A DNA stretch of 64,000 nt, taken from the NCBI GenBank assembly GCA_005765155.1, contig VCCP01000005.1, forward strand, positions 3,534,001 through 3,598,000, in the 5' to 3' direction. Below the pieces are notes generated by a model. It was not told the origin of the DNA. It did no database searches and worked only from the letters and a program-made list of their open reading frames with translations. Shown one piece after another: positions 28,407 to 40,955 of this stretch. How positions within the stretch are numbered: position 1 is the stretch's first letter; every line of letters starts with the position of its first letter. The stretch is from Zelopaecilomyces penicillatus. Its lineage: Eukaryota; Ascomycota; Sordariomycetes; Hypocreales; Pseudodiploosporaceae. A program made the position numbers and the translations under genes.

Positions 28407-31400
28407 TTATTTGTTGATGTACTTTCCTTCCCTTAGATGAATAATACGGTTAGCACGTAAGGGGCCACCAGCGTTAAGCTGTCTCCCCACTCTAATCATT
28501 AGTGGTCTTTAGAGGTGGAGTCTCGAAATCCCGCTACCACGGCGGCTGGTACAGGTCGGGAATAAGGACTTTACATCAAGATAATTCAAACTACATCATT
28601 GACCTATGGGTTGCTTTGTTCCCTTTCATTCGGACGTTTACGGACCCGGCCCAATGGAAGAGTAAAAGTTAGGGGCCCACAAAAGCTTGATTTAGGGCAA
28701 CAGCAACAGTCAAGCTAAAGGGTTAAGGAGGCATGCTAGGAAAATCATCCCCCGACTTTGGGGATTTCCTTCGATCTGATCTAGTTGGGGTGAGTGAATG
28801 TGGTTGTCGCAACGGGTATTACACGTGTTATATCCGGTCGGGAACCATGATCTCTCTTTGTAAACGTCGTGGGGGCTGATTTCTCTCCCAACTTTCTTTT
28901 TTCTTCAAAGAACTGACTACGTGATACCTAGGTCAAAGCTTTCCTCTAAACCGATGCATGCGGGTGCTGAGACGAAAACAGTATGCCTGATACAAGAGTG
29001 TATGTTCCCTCGGCCCGTATGTACAGTCACTACGTACAGGTAGATAGACATGGGATGTACTCGTATGTACTCGTTCGTACATGCATTGGAGAATTTGAGC
29101 CTAATTTTCTTGTTATTGATACTTCATGCTTTTGGGACGCCAATATGCATTTTGGGGTTGTATGTGGGAGAAGCTCTCCGGCGACAAGGAAGCTCACTTG
29201 GAGCTGAAAGGGGGGTACATCGGATGGCCGGCTTGCCACCCATACCTCAGCTCAGAACCATGTGGATGGGTGGATGATGAAAAACATATTTCTACAACGA
29301 TATATTAGCGGTTGGCAGCTAGGTCAGTTTGCCAGGTTATCATTTTAGTACCTCCTCGTGGGCATAGACAAAGGCCCAACGGCAGCCTTAACAGCCCCCC
29401 CCCCCCCCCCCCCCCCTCCAACAGCAACGCATTACTAGGACAAGTAATTGGCTTGCTAGGTGTGTGCTTAGTATCCCTGTCACACCTTTCAAGCATACTA
29501 TCGTCAGCAAGTGGTAATGATAGCTTTCTCAACCGCTTCAATATTTATGTTTCCGTTCCCGGTACAGAAATACCCGCTCGATGAATTCACTGGGTGTCAA
29601 CAACAAGCGGGGTCGTGCAAAATTAATCATTCTATCCGTACTCCGTGCAGCGATCAGCTTCTAGCTGTGGGGCAGCTTGTTGTTCTCACCCTTGCCCTTG
29701 CTTTGTGAGGCAAAATTGTTGATGGGGAATTCTGGCCCAACAAAGACACGAAGATAAGCTAACTCAGCCCAGCGAGGCAAAGCGATGAAAATGGAGGTAA
29801 GCTTAAGTAGCTTACATTGTGCCCCATGCGATCTTAGCCCGATATCAAATGGCAACTCTGTCCCATACGATCTCGAGTCGGAGTCCCTGCCACGGCCGTC
29901 AAGCCACCCCCACTTCCTGGCACCCACCTACCTAATACCACCTTGACCGACGCCAGCCTTTATGCCGAGACCAAACATCCCTCCCGTTCGCATCTGCCTG
30001 CTCGTAATTGGTAGTAACGCGGTGGTATGGATTCCTTTGAATGGACACTCTAGCGAAGATATTCGGGGCGTACGGAGGCTAATTCCCGAGAAAAGATGCA
30101 CGTACGTTCATGGATAACCAGGTGCAATGCTTATGGCATTCTTTGGTCTCCAAAAGGTCAGTGCTGACTCGCTGACTTGGTGAACCGGAGCATCTAATTA
30201 TAAGTTTTAGAGCTGGTCTATCTTCTATACCTCCTCCTCTCCTCCTCCTTCTTCCTCTCTGTGTTCTATTCTGTATATCAGTTATCGTAGGGAGGTCGTT
30301 GCGTATCACACACATAGATATACACATGTAATCGTTAGTGACCCATACACCCCACCAATCGAGGTGATGGGCCAAGTGCGATCCCAGTTGATTGGCGTGC
30401 GTGTCTTACACTTGACCCGGCGTAGGTGTTTCAACTGGTCGCCAATGGAATTTGAGAGCTGTGGTTGCAAGATTGCGCACGCACGCGGCGCAACGGCCAA
30501 AGGGGTCTTGTCGACATATGCAGAGCTGGGGAAACGGAAGAAAGATGGATTGTACCAGGTACGGTCAGCTTTCGAGGCTGGACAACAAGGTGCTCAACGC
30601 ATGCAAATAAGCGGCAGGGTAGCTGCCTACCTACTAACCTAGATGCCCGGCTTGTAGTCTGTACAGACGCGTGGGCAGCATATCGCAGGGTTTCCGTCAG
30701 AGTTCGTCCTTTCGGTCACCCTAGAGAGTAGATGTCATCACTGGGCCACTCACTTCACTGCGGGGAAAAGCTGGACTTTCGGACCAGCGCCAGGAGGTGC
30801 GGTGCAGTCTCAACAACCTACTTGCGGCAGCTGCATGATTCGCTGGGCTGTGCAAGGGAATCGACAAGGGGTGGCAACTACCTCAGATGGGTGTAGAGGG
30901 GACGGCTACTCGACGACCTCGTCAACCACACCAGCACCGTACACGTTCCGTACACACTTGTACTGCATGAATATGAATGTCAACTCACGGAGGACCGGGG
31001 ATCGGCAGCCAATGGAATCAAATGGTATGTGCAGGCAATCCCATCCCAGCAGGTATTGAGCATGTATCGCCGTACTGTCTATAAGCTACGACCTAACGGG
31101 TAACTAACTTTGCAGAGCATGCACCACACCCCTAGAAGCCACGGCAAGTGGATCGCGCTCTTGAGTTTTTTCTCTCCACGCCTTCGGATATCATCGCTGC
31201 GGGAGCGGGGGAATAGCGATGGTGGCCAAACTGGCCTTGTGGGCTGTCGCTTTGGCGTCGAGCTCAATGTCGGCTCAATCATTCGCTTCGACGACGACCC
31301 CCCTGCCTATCCCCGTCCATGCCCACCCCGCTTTGCGTGGACAGTAAACTCCCACGACTTACTACGTACAGTACCTATTATTAATGAGAATCGGGTTCTC

Positions 31401-31560
31401 CAGTTGTTATTGTTGATATATCTTGGCCTTCCCCCCGTCTCTTTTGTGCCAAACCGTACTCTCTTCTCGCCATATCTCCTCCCTTTCCTCTCCAGTTCCA
31501 CCCAACCAGTCATCAGACCCTCGAATCAGACGATTTACCTTCATATCCACAACCGGCATC
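28407..31560. other. 3.2 kb gene-free region upstream of the aldehyde dehydrogenase gene
   Basis: Only short random frames occur. It holds a perfect run of 22 C (29395-29416), a pyrimidine-rich patch near 30220-30260 and GTAC-rich repeats near 29000-29085 (two copies of TGTACTCG). The aldehyde dehydrogenase leader is at the right end. No gene or RNA is supported. Confidence 0.5.
29395..29416. repeat. Homopolymer C22 tract
   Basis: Twenty-two consecutive C bases. Confidence 0.9.
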
Positions 31561-33201
31561 ATGTCATTGACTGTCGAGCTCAAGACCCCCGCCACGGGTA
31601 CCTACCAGCAGCCCATTGGCCTGTAAGTGCTTCATGTTACAGCTTCTCCGTCGAATTGACCCGAACTGACCCGGTCCCATTTCAGCTTCATTAACAACGA
31701 GTGGGTTGAGTCCGTTGATAAGAAGAAGTTCGAGGTCATCAACCCTGCCACCGAGGAGGTCATCACCTCCGTTTACGAGGCCACTGAGAAGGATGTCGAC
31801 ATTGCTGTCGCCGCCGCCCGAAAGGCTTTTGAGACCACATGGAGGCAGACCACTCCCCAGGAGCGTGGTCGATTAATGCTCAAGCTTGCCGATCTCGTCG
31901 AGAAGAACGCTAGCCTGCTTGCCGCCGTCGAGTCCTTGGACAATGGAAAGGCTATCAGCATGGCCAACGGCGATGTCGGAGCTGTTGTCGGCTGCATCAG
32001 ATATTATGGTGGCTGGGCTGATAAGATCGAGGGCAGGACTTTGGATATTGCCCCTGATATGTTCAACTACACACGCGAAGAACCCGTAAGTGACATCTGC
32101 TAAAGCAGTCATCCCGTTATACTTCCATAACTAGAATCAGCTTACTAACACTTCCCCTTCCTCTCATAGCTTGGTGTTTGCGGTCAAATTATTCCCTGGA
32201 ACTTTCCTCTTCTCATGCTGTCATGGAAGATCGGACCTGCTCTGGCAACAGGCAATACCATTGTCATGAAGAGCGCCGAGCAGACCCCTCTTTCTGCCCT
32301 GGTTTTTGCCAACCTTGTCAAGGAGGCTGGCTTCCCCCCTGGTGTTTTCAACCTCATCTCCGGCTTTGGCAAGACTGCCGGTGCTGCCATCTCTTCACAC
32401 ATGGATATTGACAAGGTCGCCTTCACTGGCTCCACCGTCGTTGGCCGCACTATTATGAAGGCTGCTGCCGCCTCCAACTTGAAGAAGGTTACTCTCGAGC
32501 TTGGTGGCAAGTCACCCAACATTGTCTTCAACGACTCCGACATTGACCAGGCCATTTCATGGGTTAACTTTGGCATCTACTTCAACCACGGCCAGTGCTG
32601 CTGTGCTGGTACCAGAATTTTCGTCCAGGAGGGAGTCTATGACAAGTTCCTCGAGGCTTTCAAGAAGCGCGCTCTTCAGAACAAGGTCGGCGACCCATTC
32701 GATACTGCCACCTTCCAGGGTCCTCAGGTCAGTCAGCTACAGTACGATCGCATCATGAGCTACATTAAGTCCGGAAAGGACGAGGGTGCCACGGTTGAGA
32801 TTGGTGGTGAGCGTCACGGCGACAAGGGTTATTTCATTCAGCCTACCATCTTTAGCAATGTCCGAAACGACATGAAGATCATGCAGGAGGAAATCTTTGG
32901 CCCCGTTGCCGCCATCGCAAAGTTCAAGGATGAGGAGGAGGTCATCAAGCTGGCCAACGACTCTGCTTACGGCCTGGCTGCTGCCGTCCACACCAAGGAT
33001 CTGAACACAGCCATTCGTGTTAGCAATGCGCTCAAGGCCGGTACTGTTTGGGTCAACTGTTACAACCTTCTACACCACCAGATGCCCTTCGGTGGTTTCA
33101 AGGAGTCTGGCATTGGCCGTGAGCTTGGCGAGGCAGCTCTCGCCAACTATACGCAGAGCAAGTCGGTTGCCATCCGCCTTGGAGGCCCTATGTTCGGTTA
33201 A
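31561..33201 (+). CDS. aldA: NAD(P)+ aldehyde dehydrogenase (ALDH family, AldA-like)
   Basis: Oxidises aldehydes such as acetaldehyde to carboxylic acids. Exons 31561-31622, 31686-32085 and 32170-33201 give 497 aa, the usual length. The cofactor-site segment GQIIPWNFPLLML opens exon 3, followed by FTGSTVVGR. Catalytic residues are visible: general-base Glu264 in LELGGKSP and nucleophile Cys298, the middle Cys of QCCCAG (297-299), as in cytosolic and mitochondrial ALDH1/2. EEIFGPV and PFGGFKESGIGRELGE complete the family signature. There is no mitochondrial targeting sequence, so the enzyme is probably cytosolic. The chosen ATG starts MSLTVELKTP, normal for ascomycete AldA. The gene uses C-rich third positions, consistent with high expression. 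An MFS transporter follows 2.4 kb downstream on the same strand, with no sign of an operon-like link. Confidence 0.95.
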
Positions 33202-35656
33202 AAACCTAAGAAAAGAAAATAATAATACCAATACTTGTACTAGGAAACCTCGCGGTGGGGAGGTTATGCTGGAATCAATACTTTGTACTTCCTTGACATG
33301 TATTTAGCCTAAATCAGCAATGAACACCAAGTTAAATGTGCTATCGATGACCCTTGTCCCTTGACTTTGATATTTGTTCATCAGAAGAGTTCATGGTGTA
33401 TTTTATTTATAAGTGATATTATAACAAGTGAATGTTTCAATAATGGTCTGATCAGATAACGACGAAGATGATAGATCTTGCCTAGTGACCGACCTCCCGA
33501 GCCACCTAATTGTTCAACATGGTATGGGGGTTTTAAATTGCCGGGGTATCATGTTTGCCGCCCGTCGTCTATTTTTGAGTAGCAATAGTCCAAACGACAA
33601 CTTGCTATCTGCACCCTAGCGGAGAACAAAGCGAACTACGCACCGCATGAAGTGATCGGCTTAGATCTTAGTGTCGGATCCAGTCATTGTTTGGTTTTCG
33701 ATGCGGGGAAGCTTGTCCATTGGGGTCATTACTAGCTTGGCCAAGAGTTGCTGGCATATTCCAGGCAGTTTCCAGATGGTAATTACCGTGTGGTGGTTCC
33801 GTCTGGACGCTAATACTGGTTCCTTGAATTCCAGAAGCGTGGGGCAATCTCCATTGGCACTGCCAATAATGAGTCATTCTAACTCATTCGGATGCATTTT
33901 CGGTTGTTTATTTGTTTCATTTGTTTCATGATTCGTGTGTAACCGAAGATGTGACTTTCTAAATTTGAAGGCAAAAGGTGGACTCAACATGGATAAAAGG
34001 GATAATAGATCTGGGGGTGTGGTTTGAGGCTGAACATTGAACCCGAGAGCTCTCCATGTTCCGAAACGAGTATGTGTCGGTAGAAAAGAAGCCGACGGAA
34101 GCTGTGAAGGCCACATGGTGTGGCTTGCTTGTATTTACTCATGGCAGCCACGTGATGGCATCGTAGGACAAGGCCAAAGGCTAAAGGACATATTTCATTC
34201 TGTCTTGAGCAACAGATAATTAAGTAGTACAGTAGGCAGATAGGGATGATTGCTTGCTTTGGTCGTATCTCCCAATTCATAGGCATTGACGGATGCTGTA
34301 CTACCAGGCAGGTGCAGCCGTAGGAACCCCACTTATGTCGAGGACTGGACTTTCTGCAACAACAACTACAACTGTTAAAGCAGCTGAATGCGAATCTCAA
34401 CTTTTCCTTTCCTCATGAGTCTTGACGCTGACTTGTTGAGTATCAGCTCTTGGCAGAATCCACAATGCCTCGGATTTTCACTCGTCAACTGTCAGGACGC
34501 GTTGACGATATGTTGCCGTCGGTCTTCAACTCTTTAGTAATGTATCCAGTTTCTTGTCGCCGCATCATCAGGCATGGACTCCCATTCCAGTTCACCTACT
34601 GCAAATGGGGGGCTTAACTAGGATGTCGCCACGTCCGGGGCCTGAGGTGGGCCAATCCTCGCTACGCCCTTTGCACAGTCCATTGTGGAAAATTCTAGTG
34701 CTTCTAGCGCGGGGATGATCTTTCGACACGGTTCATGTGGTGCTCGTCAAGCTTGTCTTGGCTGCGACAGCAAACGGATGGGTCATGAGCTGTCTGTCAA
34801 GCTTGTTCTACAAAATTCAGACATCGTTGTCAAGCAACTATGGTTCCAGCTCTATATCTCGGGTTAACTTTACATCGAGCCGTTCATCTCCACACTCCAA
34901 CACCTGTCATTCCTAGACGATTGGTTGCATTGGATGCGAAAGGTCCCCACTGAAGGAACTTTACCCCGGCCCATCCCCGCCCTTGCCCCAAGGTCTTTAT
35001 TTATTTCATGCTTACAGTAGGTGGGTATGATTGGATCCAAGAACGGTCACTCTAGGAGAGCGTCGTCGACATCATCCCACAATGCAACCAGGATGATGAG
35101 CTCGGGTACCGTGGGAAATGATGGCTTGTCAAAGCTTTGGAAAGCCAACAGGTGAAGAGGGCGATGCCGGGCACAGTCTGACTTGTTCTTTGTTCTAAGG
35201 AGAGGATATCCTTCGGATATATCCATCCCGTGTACATATGGAAGGAAGCAACAGCAGATTCGGTGGACAATAGACGGTAGATCTGGGTACTAGCTCGGAA
35301 GTTGTGTGGGCTGCTGGGGAGAAATTACCGACGGGACATTGCTGCAGCACTGTACGAACGAACGGCTTAAGCTAAGAGCCTAGAACTGATCAGGGTTCTT
35401 GGGGCCGGCAGTACCCCCCGATGATCATGGCGACGTGCATCGGCCACAGAACAGCGAGAGCGACACCAAAACCAACTGGATAAAGAAGGGTCAGACATGG
35501 TAAGGTGAGGGGGCTAACTGTCGTAAAAGGGTCAAAAGGCTCCGGCTCCCGACTCTCAGACTCCAAATTTTGTGTCTGTGTCGTGTCGCGTCCCTAGGCA
35601 GACAGAGCTTGCCAGCGACTTCAACTTTCTCTCCCTTCAATCATCACGTCGCCACC
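33202..35656. other. 2.5 kb gene-free region
   Basis: This is the aldehyde dehydrogenase 3' flank followed by the transporter promoter. Several open frames of 60-140 codons occur on both strands, but none has family resemblance. An in-frame ATG at 35570 would extend the transporter by 29 residues; the leader interpretation is preferred because the later ATG has context GCCACCATGA. Confidence 0.45.
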
Positions 35657-37331
35657 ATGAGTGTCAAGCAATTTTTCAAGAAGCGCTCGCTCAAGGCCAA
35701 TGATTCGCATCGCACGAACGCCGCGGAGCTCACATTGCGCCAATCCCTCCTCCCAATTGCTCTTGTTACTATTCTATTCTTTCTTTGGGGTTTCAGCTAC
35801 GGCCTGCTCGACACACTCAACAAGCATTTCCAAGACACGCTTGGCATTGACCAAGCCCGGTCTTCTGGGCTCCAAGCAGCCTACTTTGGGTAGGTCGCTT
35901 CTGCAACACCAAAGAATCGACATGGCTTGAAGTCTATAGTCTAGAGTTAGATAGCTAACAAAGCTGTTAAAGAGCATACCCATTGGCATCTCTCGGCCAC
36001 GCGGCGTGGATCCTTCGTCACTATGGCTATAGGGCTGTCTTCATTTGGGGTCTCTGCCTCTACGCCCTCGGAGCTATCATCTCGATTCCTTGCATCAAGG
36101 CAAAGTCATTTGGCGGCTTCTGTGCCTCCATTTTTATAATTGGAAATGGCCTTGGCGCACTTGAGACGGCTGCCAATCCTTTCATTACTGGTATGTTTGC
36201 AGCACTACATAATCAACATCTCACTTGGGTCATGATGCGCACTTGCTGACCTAGAGCGCTGTGCGATTGCAGTTTGCGGTCCGCCCAAATACTCCGAAAT
36301 TCGCATAAACATCTCGCAGGCCTTTAATGGTATTGGCACTGTTATCGCCCCCGTCCTTGGTTCCTATGTCTTCTTTAACTTTAGCGACCAGCGCGCTCTC
36401 GACAATGTTCAGTGGGTTTACTTGGCCATCGCTGTCTTCGTCCTCATCTTGGCGACACTTTTCTTCTTCTCAGATATTCCCGAGATAACGGATGCTGGTA
36501 AGTTAATAGTGACACGGCTGAAACTGCATGGCGCCTTTGCGGCGTAACTTGTGAAGGGGCGGGTGGGCATTGCGAACTACACTGACAAGCCTTGTAGATA
36601 TGGAGTTCCAAGCTCAAGAAACTCATGCCGGAACAGACGATAAATCTTTTTGGAAACAGTATCGACTCTTCCACGCCGCTTTTGCTCAGTTCTGTTATAC
36701 GGGCGCCCAGGTGGCCATTGCCAGCTCCTTCATCAACTATGCGGAAGCCACTCGGCCGAATACCAACGGCTCTCTCGGAGCCAAATTCTTTGCCGGGGCT
36801 CAGGCTGCATTCGCAATCGGCCGTTTCTTAGGAAGTGGTCTTATGAAATATGTGAAGCCTCGTTGGGTATTCCTTGGCTTCTTAACCATGTGTATTATCT
36901 TCATTGGGCCAGCTATCACACAGGACGGCAACATCGGTATATCGATGCTCTATGTCGTCCTCTTCTTCGAGTCTGTCTGCTTCCCCACCATTGTCGCTCT
37001 TGGAATGCGCGGCCTAGGCAAACACACCAAGCGAGGCAGCGGCTTCATCGTCGGTGGTGTCGTCGGTGGAGCTTGTGTCCCCCCTCTCACTTTTCTTGCC
37101 GCGCAAAAACATGGCAGTGGCATGGGCATGATTGTTCCAATGATTTTCTTCATCGTGGCGTGGTCGTATGCGCTTTGTGTTAATTTCGTGCCCGCGTACA
37201 GGGACGTCGTAGACTCATTTGCCGATGCTGACATCGGCCTGCAAGGCAACGCTCATGATGAGGAACATTCTGCGGCGTCAGATAAAGCTATGGAAGGTTC
37301 TGATGAGAAGCCCAGTGCAGTCATGCTTTAA
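35657..37331 (+). CDS. MFS sugar transporter, L-fucose permease (FHS) family
   Basis: Predicted plasma-membrane sugar:H+ symporter of 469 aa. Exons 35657-35889, 35973-36190, 36273-36497 and 36598-37331; all junctions are in frame. The first helix LLPIALVTILFFLWGFSYGLLDTLNKHFQ is the strong FucP-type signature (WGF...LN..F). It is followed by AYPLASLGHAA, RAVFIWGLCLYALGAI, GNGLGALETAANPFIT and a second half beginning QYRLFHAAFAQFCYTGAQVAIASSFINY. About twelve helices are visible, with the long loop at the exon 3-4 boundary. The C-terminal 40 residues are acidic. Intron 1 uses an AAG acceptor, the only one that keeps the frame. The substrate cannot be told from sequence; fungal FHS members handle fucose, glucose, galactose or other sugars. 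Confidence 0.86.
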
Positions 37332-37874
37332 TTATGCCGTGCGCTTTTGGGGGAGGTTATTCTTTGGCTATATTGCAAGTGCTGATTTAGGAAAGCCTCG
37401 AAAAGGGGGTCAAGATTTTCACTGATATGGGATGTATGGGCTATGTGTTGCCATTTACCGGTTTTATATTGGGTTTCTTTTTTTTTATTACTTTGGGATA
37501 TAATAGCAAACTTTGAGAGTGTCGTCTCTGTCAATTTTGCCATCGGACATCATGGTAATTGTAGTTCGAGTCTGTTGATTAAAAGAGCCAACCGACGAGG
37601 TTGTCAAAGAATGAATAATGTGTGACAATTTTCACCATTTTTATTTTTTGGAGATCTAGATTTACGAATCTCATCCAGAGAAGTTAAAGAGCAGCCTTCG
37701 AAAAGAAGATCGTGGCGTCCCTGTATAATTCAATAGTATTTTTTCGCCATTTATCGTCACTCGGCATTATTTGATCTCGCCTACCAAAACAGCTTTCCTC
37801 ACCACATCCATCTTTGTCACTAACCCCTATGCATCCTTGTTCTTCGATTCCTTCTGCTACTACTTCCTTTTCCT
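37332..37874. other. Intergenic between convergent genes
   Basis: 543 bases of 3' flanks of the transporter (plus) and SDA1 (minus). T-rich runs near 37478-37490 and 37639-37650 are consistent with 3'-end formation. No gene was seen. Confidence 0.5.
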
Positions 37875-40185
37875 TTACGTGCCGTTTCTGCGCCGTCCAC
37901 CACGCGTACTCCTCTCCACATGGCCTCTCAACACCTTTCTCGTCTCGACCAGACTCCTCTTCTGCTTGCTCTTGGCCTTGCCGAGAGTCATGAGGAAATT
38001 CTTCTTGCGCTGCTTCTCGCGATTGCTGGTGCTCTTGCCGGCGGCTTCCTTCTTGGACTTGCGGATGGCACCCGTGCTCTTGTGCTCCTCGCGGTCGGGC
38101 TTGCCCTCCTTGGCCAGGGCGACCTTTTCCTCCTTGGTCAGTTTGCGGAGGCGGGCGGGCGCCTCGATGTTCTCGGCCGTGAGGCCATCATCCAAGTGAC
38201 GGCTGTCCGGGCCGGGGCGTCGCTTGCGCGCCTTGCCTCCCATGGCTTGCTGCACGGCGGCCGATGCACGCAGTTCTTGCAACTTGGCCAGGTCGGCGGG
38301 TGTGAGGATGGTTGTAGTTGCGAGCAGGGTCATACGCTCCAGTTCCGCTGCAGTATCGTCCTCATCGTCTTCGTCTTCAGATGCCTCATCGCCGGCCTTT
38401 CGCTTCTTCGGTGTAGGTTCCTCGTCATCGGAGTGGTCGACATTGATCCAATCACCAGACTCGCTGCTATCATCAGAGTCGACCTCCCAGCCATCAGACT
38501 CGGCGTCCACATCCACATCCCCATTCTCGGCTAGCTTCCTCTTCTTCTCTTCTTCTTTCCATTTGGCCAGCAGATCCAGACCCTCAATACCTCCGACTTC
38601 TTCCTCACCAAACTTTCGCTGCTTCAAGGTACCGGCGCTGATTCCCATGGTGGCGTTCTTGCCACGGTCCCTTCTCTTTAGCATATCTGCGCCGACCTCA
38701 CGGTATAGCGATAAGAGACCTTTCGCCGCCATCATGACGCCCTTATCCTTACTCTTACGGTACTGTACCAAGTCTTGCAGCAGTGTTTCGCTCATGGCTA
38801 ACGGTTGTCGGGCGCAAATCTCGCGAATCGAGTTGAGACCCGCGGCGGCCACTTCCGAGGCCGATCCCTCAGAGACAAACTCGTTGGCGATCTTTTGGAT
38901 AAGTGGCTCCAGGGCATCAGGTGGTACCAGGTTATGTGTTCCTTGCGCCAACGACGCCAAGAACGCCGTGACTGAAAGTTGCCGAGGTGTGAGGAACTTG
39001 ATGAACCAGGAGTAAAGCGCAACGATGGTAAGTTTGTGGAGGCCGACCAATCGGGTGACCAGCTGGAGGATGATTAATTTTGAATCTAGAGACATCTTTG
39101 CTTTCGTGTTATACAAATGTTTCTCAAAGAGTTGCTCGGAAAACCCTTGCGGGTCATGTAGCAAGTGTAGTGCTGAGAAGTTGAGAGGGTGTGGTTTCGA
39201 TTTTTGCCGCTCTGACCGCTTGACCTTGCCAACGGCCTTCTTGTATGCATCTTTCTGCTTTCTAGATTTTTTGTTGATGGCAAACTGGTGTCTCATCTTG
39301 CTCAGGTCGACTTCCTCGTCACTGCTCTCATCTTCAAGCTCCTCTCGCTCTTTGTCGCCTCCCAGGAAGAATCTCACAGCACCGACGGCAACCTTCTCGT
39401 TATCGGACAGACATGCCTCCTTCATGATATCAACTGGCTTTGCATCCGTCCATATCTGGCGCTTCCAGAGTTCGCGTGTCAACTTGATGGCCCAGATAGC
39501 CCTAGGCGACGAACGGTCCGCTGTGACAAGGTTGTAGAGTACCGCCTGCATGGTGCGATTGAGGGGGTGGTTGGTGGACTTGGAGTTCGAATTACGCAAG
39601 TCATTAAGAATTTTATGGTACAGAGTCTCGCGCATGGTTTTACTAGGTGAGGAAACGAGGATTGGGAACAATGTGGTCAACAGGCTGGTTGAGTCGATGA
39701 CATCTTTCCGCCGCAGCATGCCCAGACTGCCCACGACCTTCTCCCTCAGCTCCGGGTGCAATATCGTATGGTGCTGGGTGATCATAGTCTTGAGATCATC
39801 CGGGAACGTCTTTGTATCTTCAGGATAGCAGTCGGCGACGTGCGCAATCAAGTCAATCAAGTTGTGGAACGATTCGACTGAGTCGGCCGTTGTCGTCGTC
39901 GGGGACATGAAGAAAATTTCCCGCTGGGACTCATACTGCTCCCATTGCTTGAGAAATTCATCTTTATAAGACCTGGCATGTTATAAGCATAAAGTCTCGG
40001 GGGGGAACACCATCTTTATGGGCGAGAAGAAGCTTACTTTGGATCCCGGCGAATTTTGTATTGAAGACTCGCGCTGCAGGCAAAAGCGGTTTGGTTAGCT
40101 GTGAACAGTCCAATTTGTTTCAGGCGTCAAGGACATACAAGTCGGCATCGATCTTCTCGAGCGCCGCCACCTTTCTTTTCACCAT
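37875..40185 (-). CDS. sda1: SDA1, 60S ribosome biogenesis and export factor
   Basis: Nuclear protein needed for 60S subunit assembly and export and for passage through Start. Exons 40139-40185, 40038-40073 and 37875-39972 give 726 aa. The two small 5' exons restore the conserved N-terminus MVKRKVAALEKIDADF joined to ASLQYKIRRDPKSY and DEFLKQWEQYESQREIF, which a single-ORF model would miss. The core matches SDA1: LIAHVADCYPED, LHPELREKVVGSLGMLRRKDVI, LFPIL.S.SKTMRE, FLGGD, HPLNFSALHLLHDPQGFSEQLFEKHL and KLIILQLVTRLVGLHKL. The acidic stretch around residues 500-560 (DSDDSSESGDW, EDEDDEDD) and a basic C-terminus with KKNFLMTLGKAKSKQKRS are standard. With DBP6 it is the second 60S assembly gene in the window. 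Confidence 0.93.
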
Positions 40186-40955
40186 GACGGGCAGAAATTT
40201 GGCATGCAATTGTGAATGTTGAGGGGAGAATTCCGAGTTGGAGGTGGGGAGCGGAAAATGTCCATGGAAATTTTGGGCGGTGGCTGCTGCTCTGCGCAGA
40301 AATTTTGAGATATTGCGGCAGCTGATAAGATAAGCGCTCTGGAGGTAGACGTTAGTATATAACAACACCCAAACACCATGAAATGGCAGCCTTGCCAGCG
40401 GCGGTTGCACGACAGATGATACGGCACGCATGCAATTGGTAACTAAATTAATGCTTGCGCTTCGCCTTTCATCGTTTGTATTTCTCTTCAATCTAGCCTC
40501 TCAATTTGAACTCTTATATTACAACTGGGCGAGGTCAATGGCATGAATCGTGACAAAGGTTGCACTCCCCACTACAGCACCACAACAGCGGTTGACTGCA
40601 ACTGTCAGTCTATATTTGCATGATGTACGTGTTAGTTTTGGCTCAATCATAGCAATTGATTTTAAAGAACTAGCGATAATACTCGGTAGAGTGACGAAAG
40701 GCTTAGTAACAATAGAAGAAATGATCATGATATGCATGGTCAAATATGAACGTTGAAAACTGTATTTAAGAGATATCTACCATCTCTCTATTGCCATAAA
40801 TTACCCGGTCTATGTTGATATTAATACAAGGACGCCTCTAGTCGCCTCACGGTCATCAGTTTACCTGAGCCATTTCTATCGCCTCTACAGCGCCTAGTAT
40901 TTTCATCACCATCTCGCTCCATTCATACGCTTTTCAAAGACTTCACTACTGCCGT
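40186..40955. other. Intergenic, SDA1 promoter and phosphate-carrier 3' flank
   Basis: 770 bases. The left part is the SDA1 leader and promoter, the right part is the 3' flank of the minus-strand phosphate carrier. No gene or RNA was seen. Confidence 0.5.

Noticed and set aside
35570..35656. N-terminal extension of the MFS transporter by 29 residues
   Set aside because: The downstream ATG has a far better context (GCCACCATGA) and matches the usual cytosolic start before helix 1.
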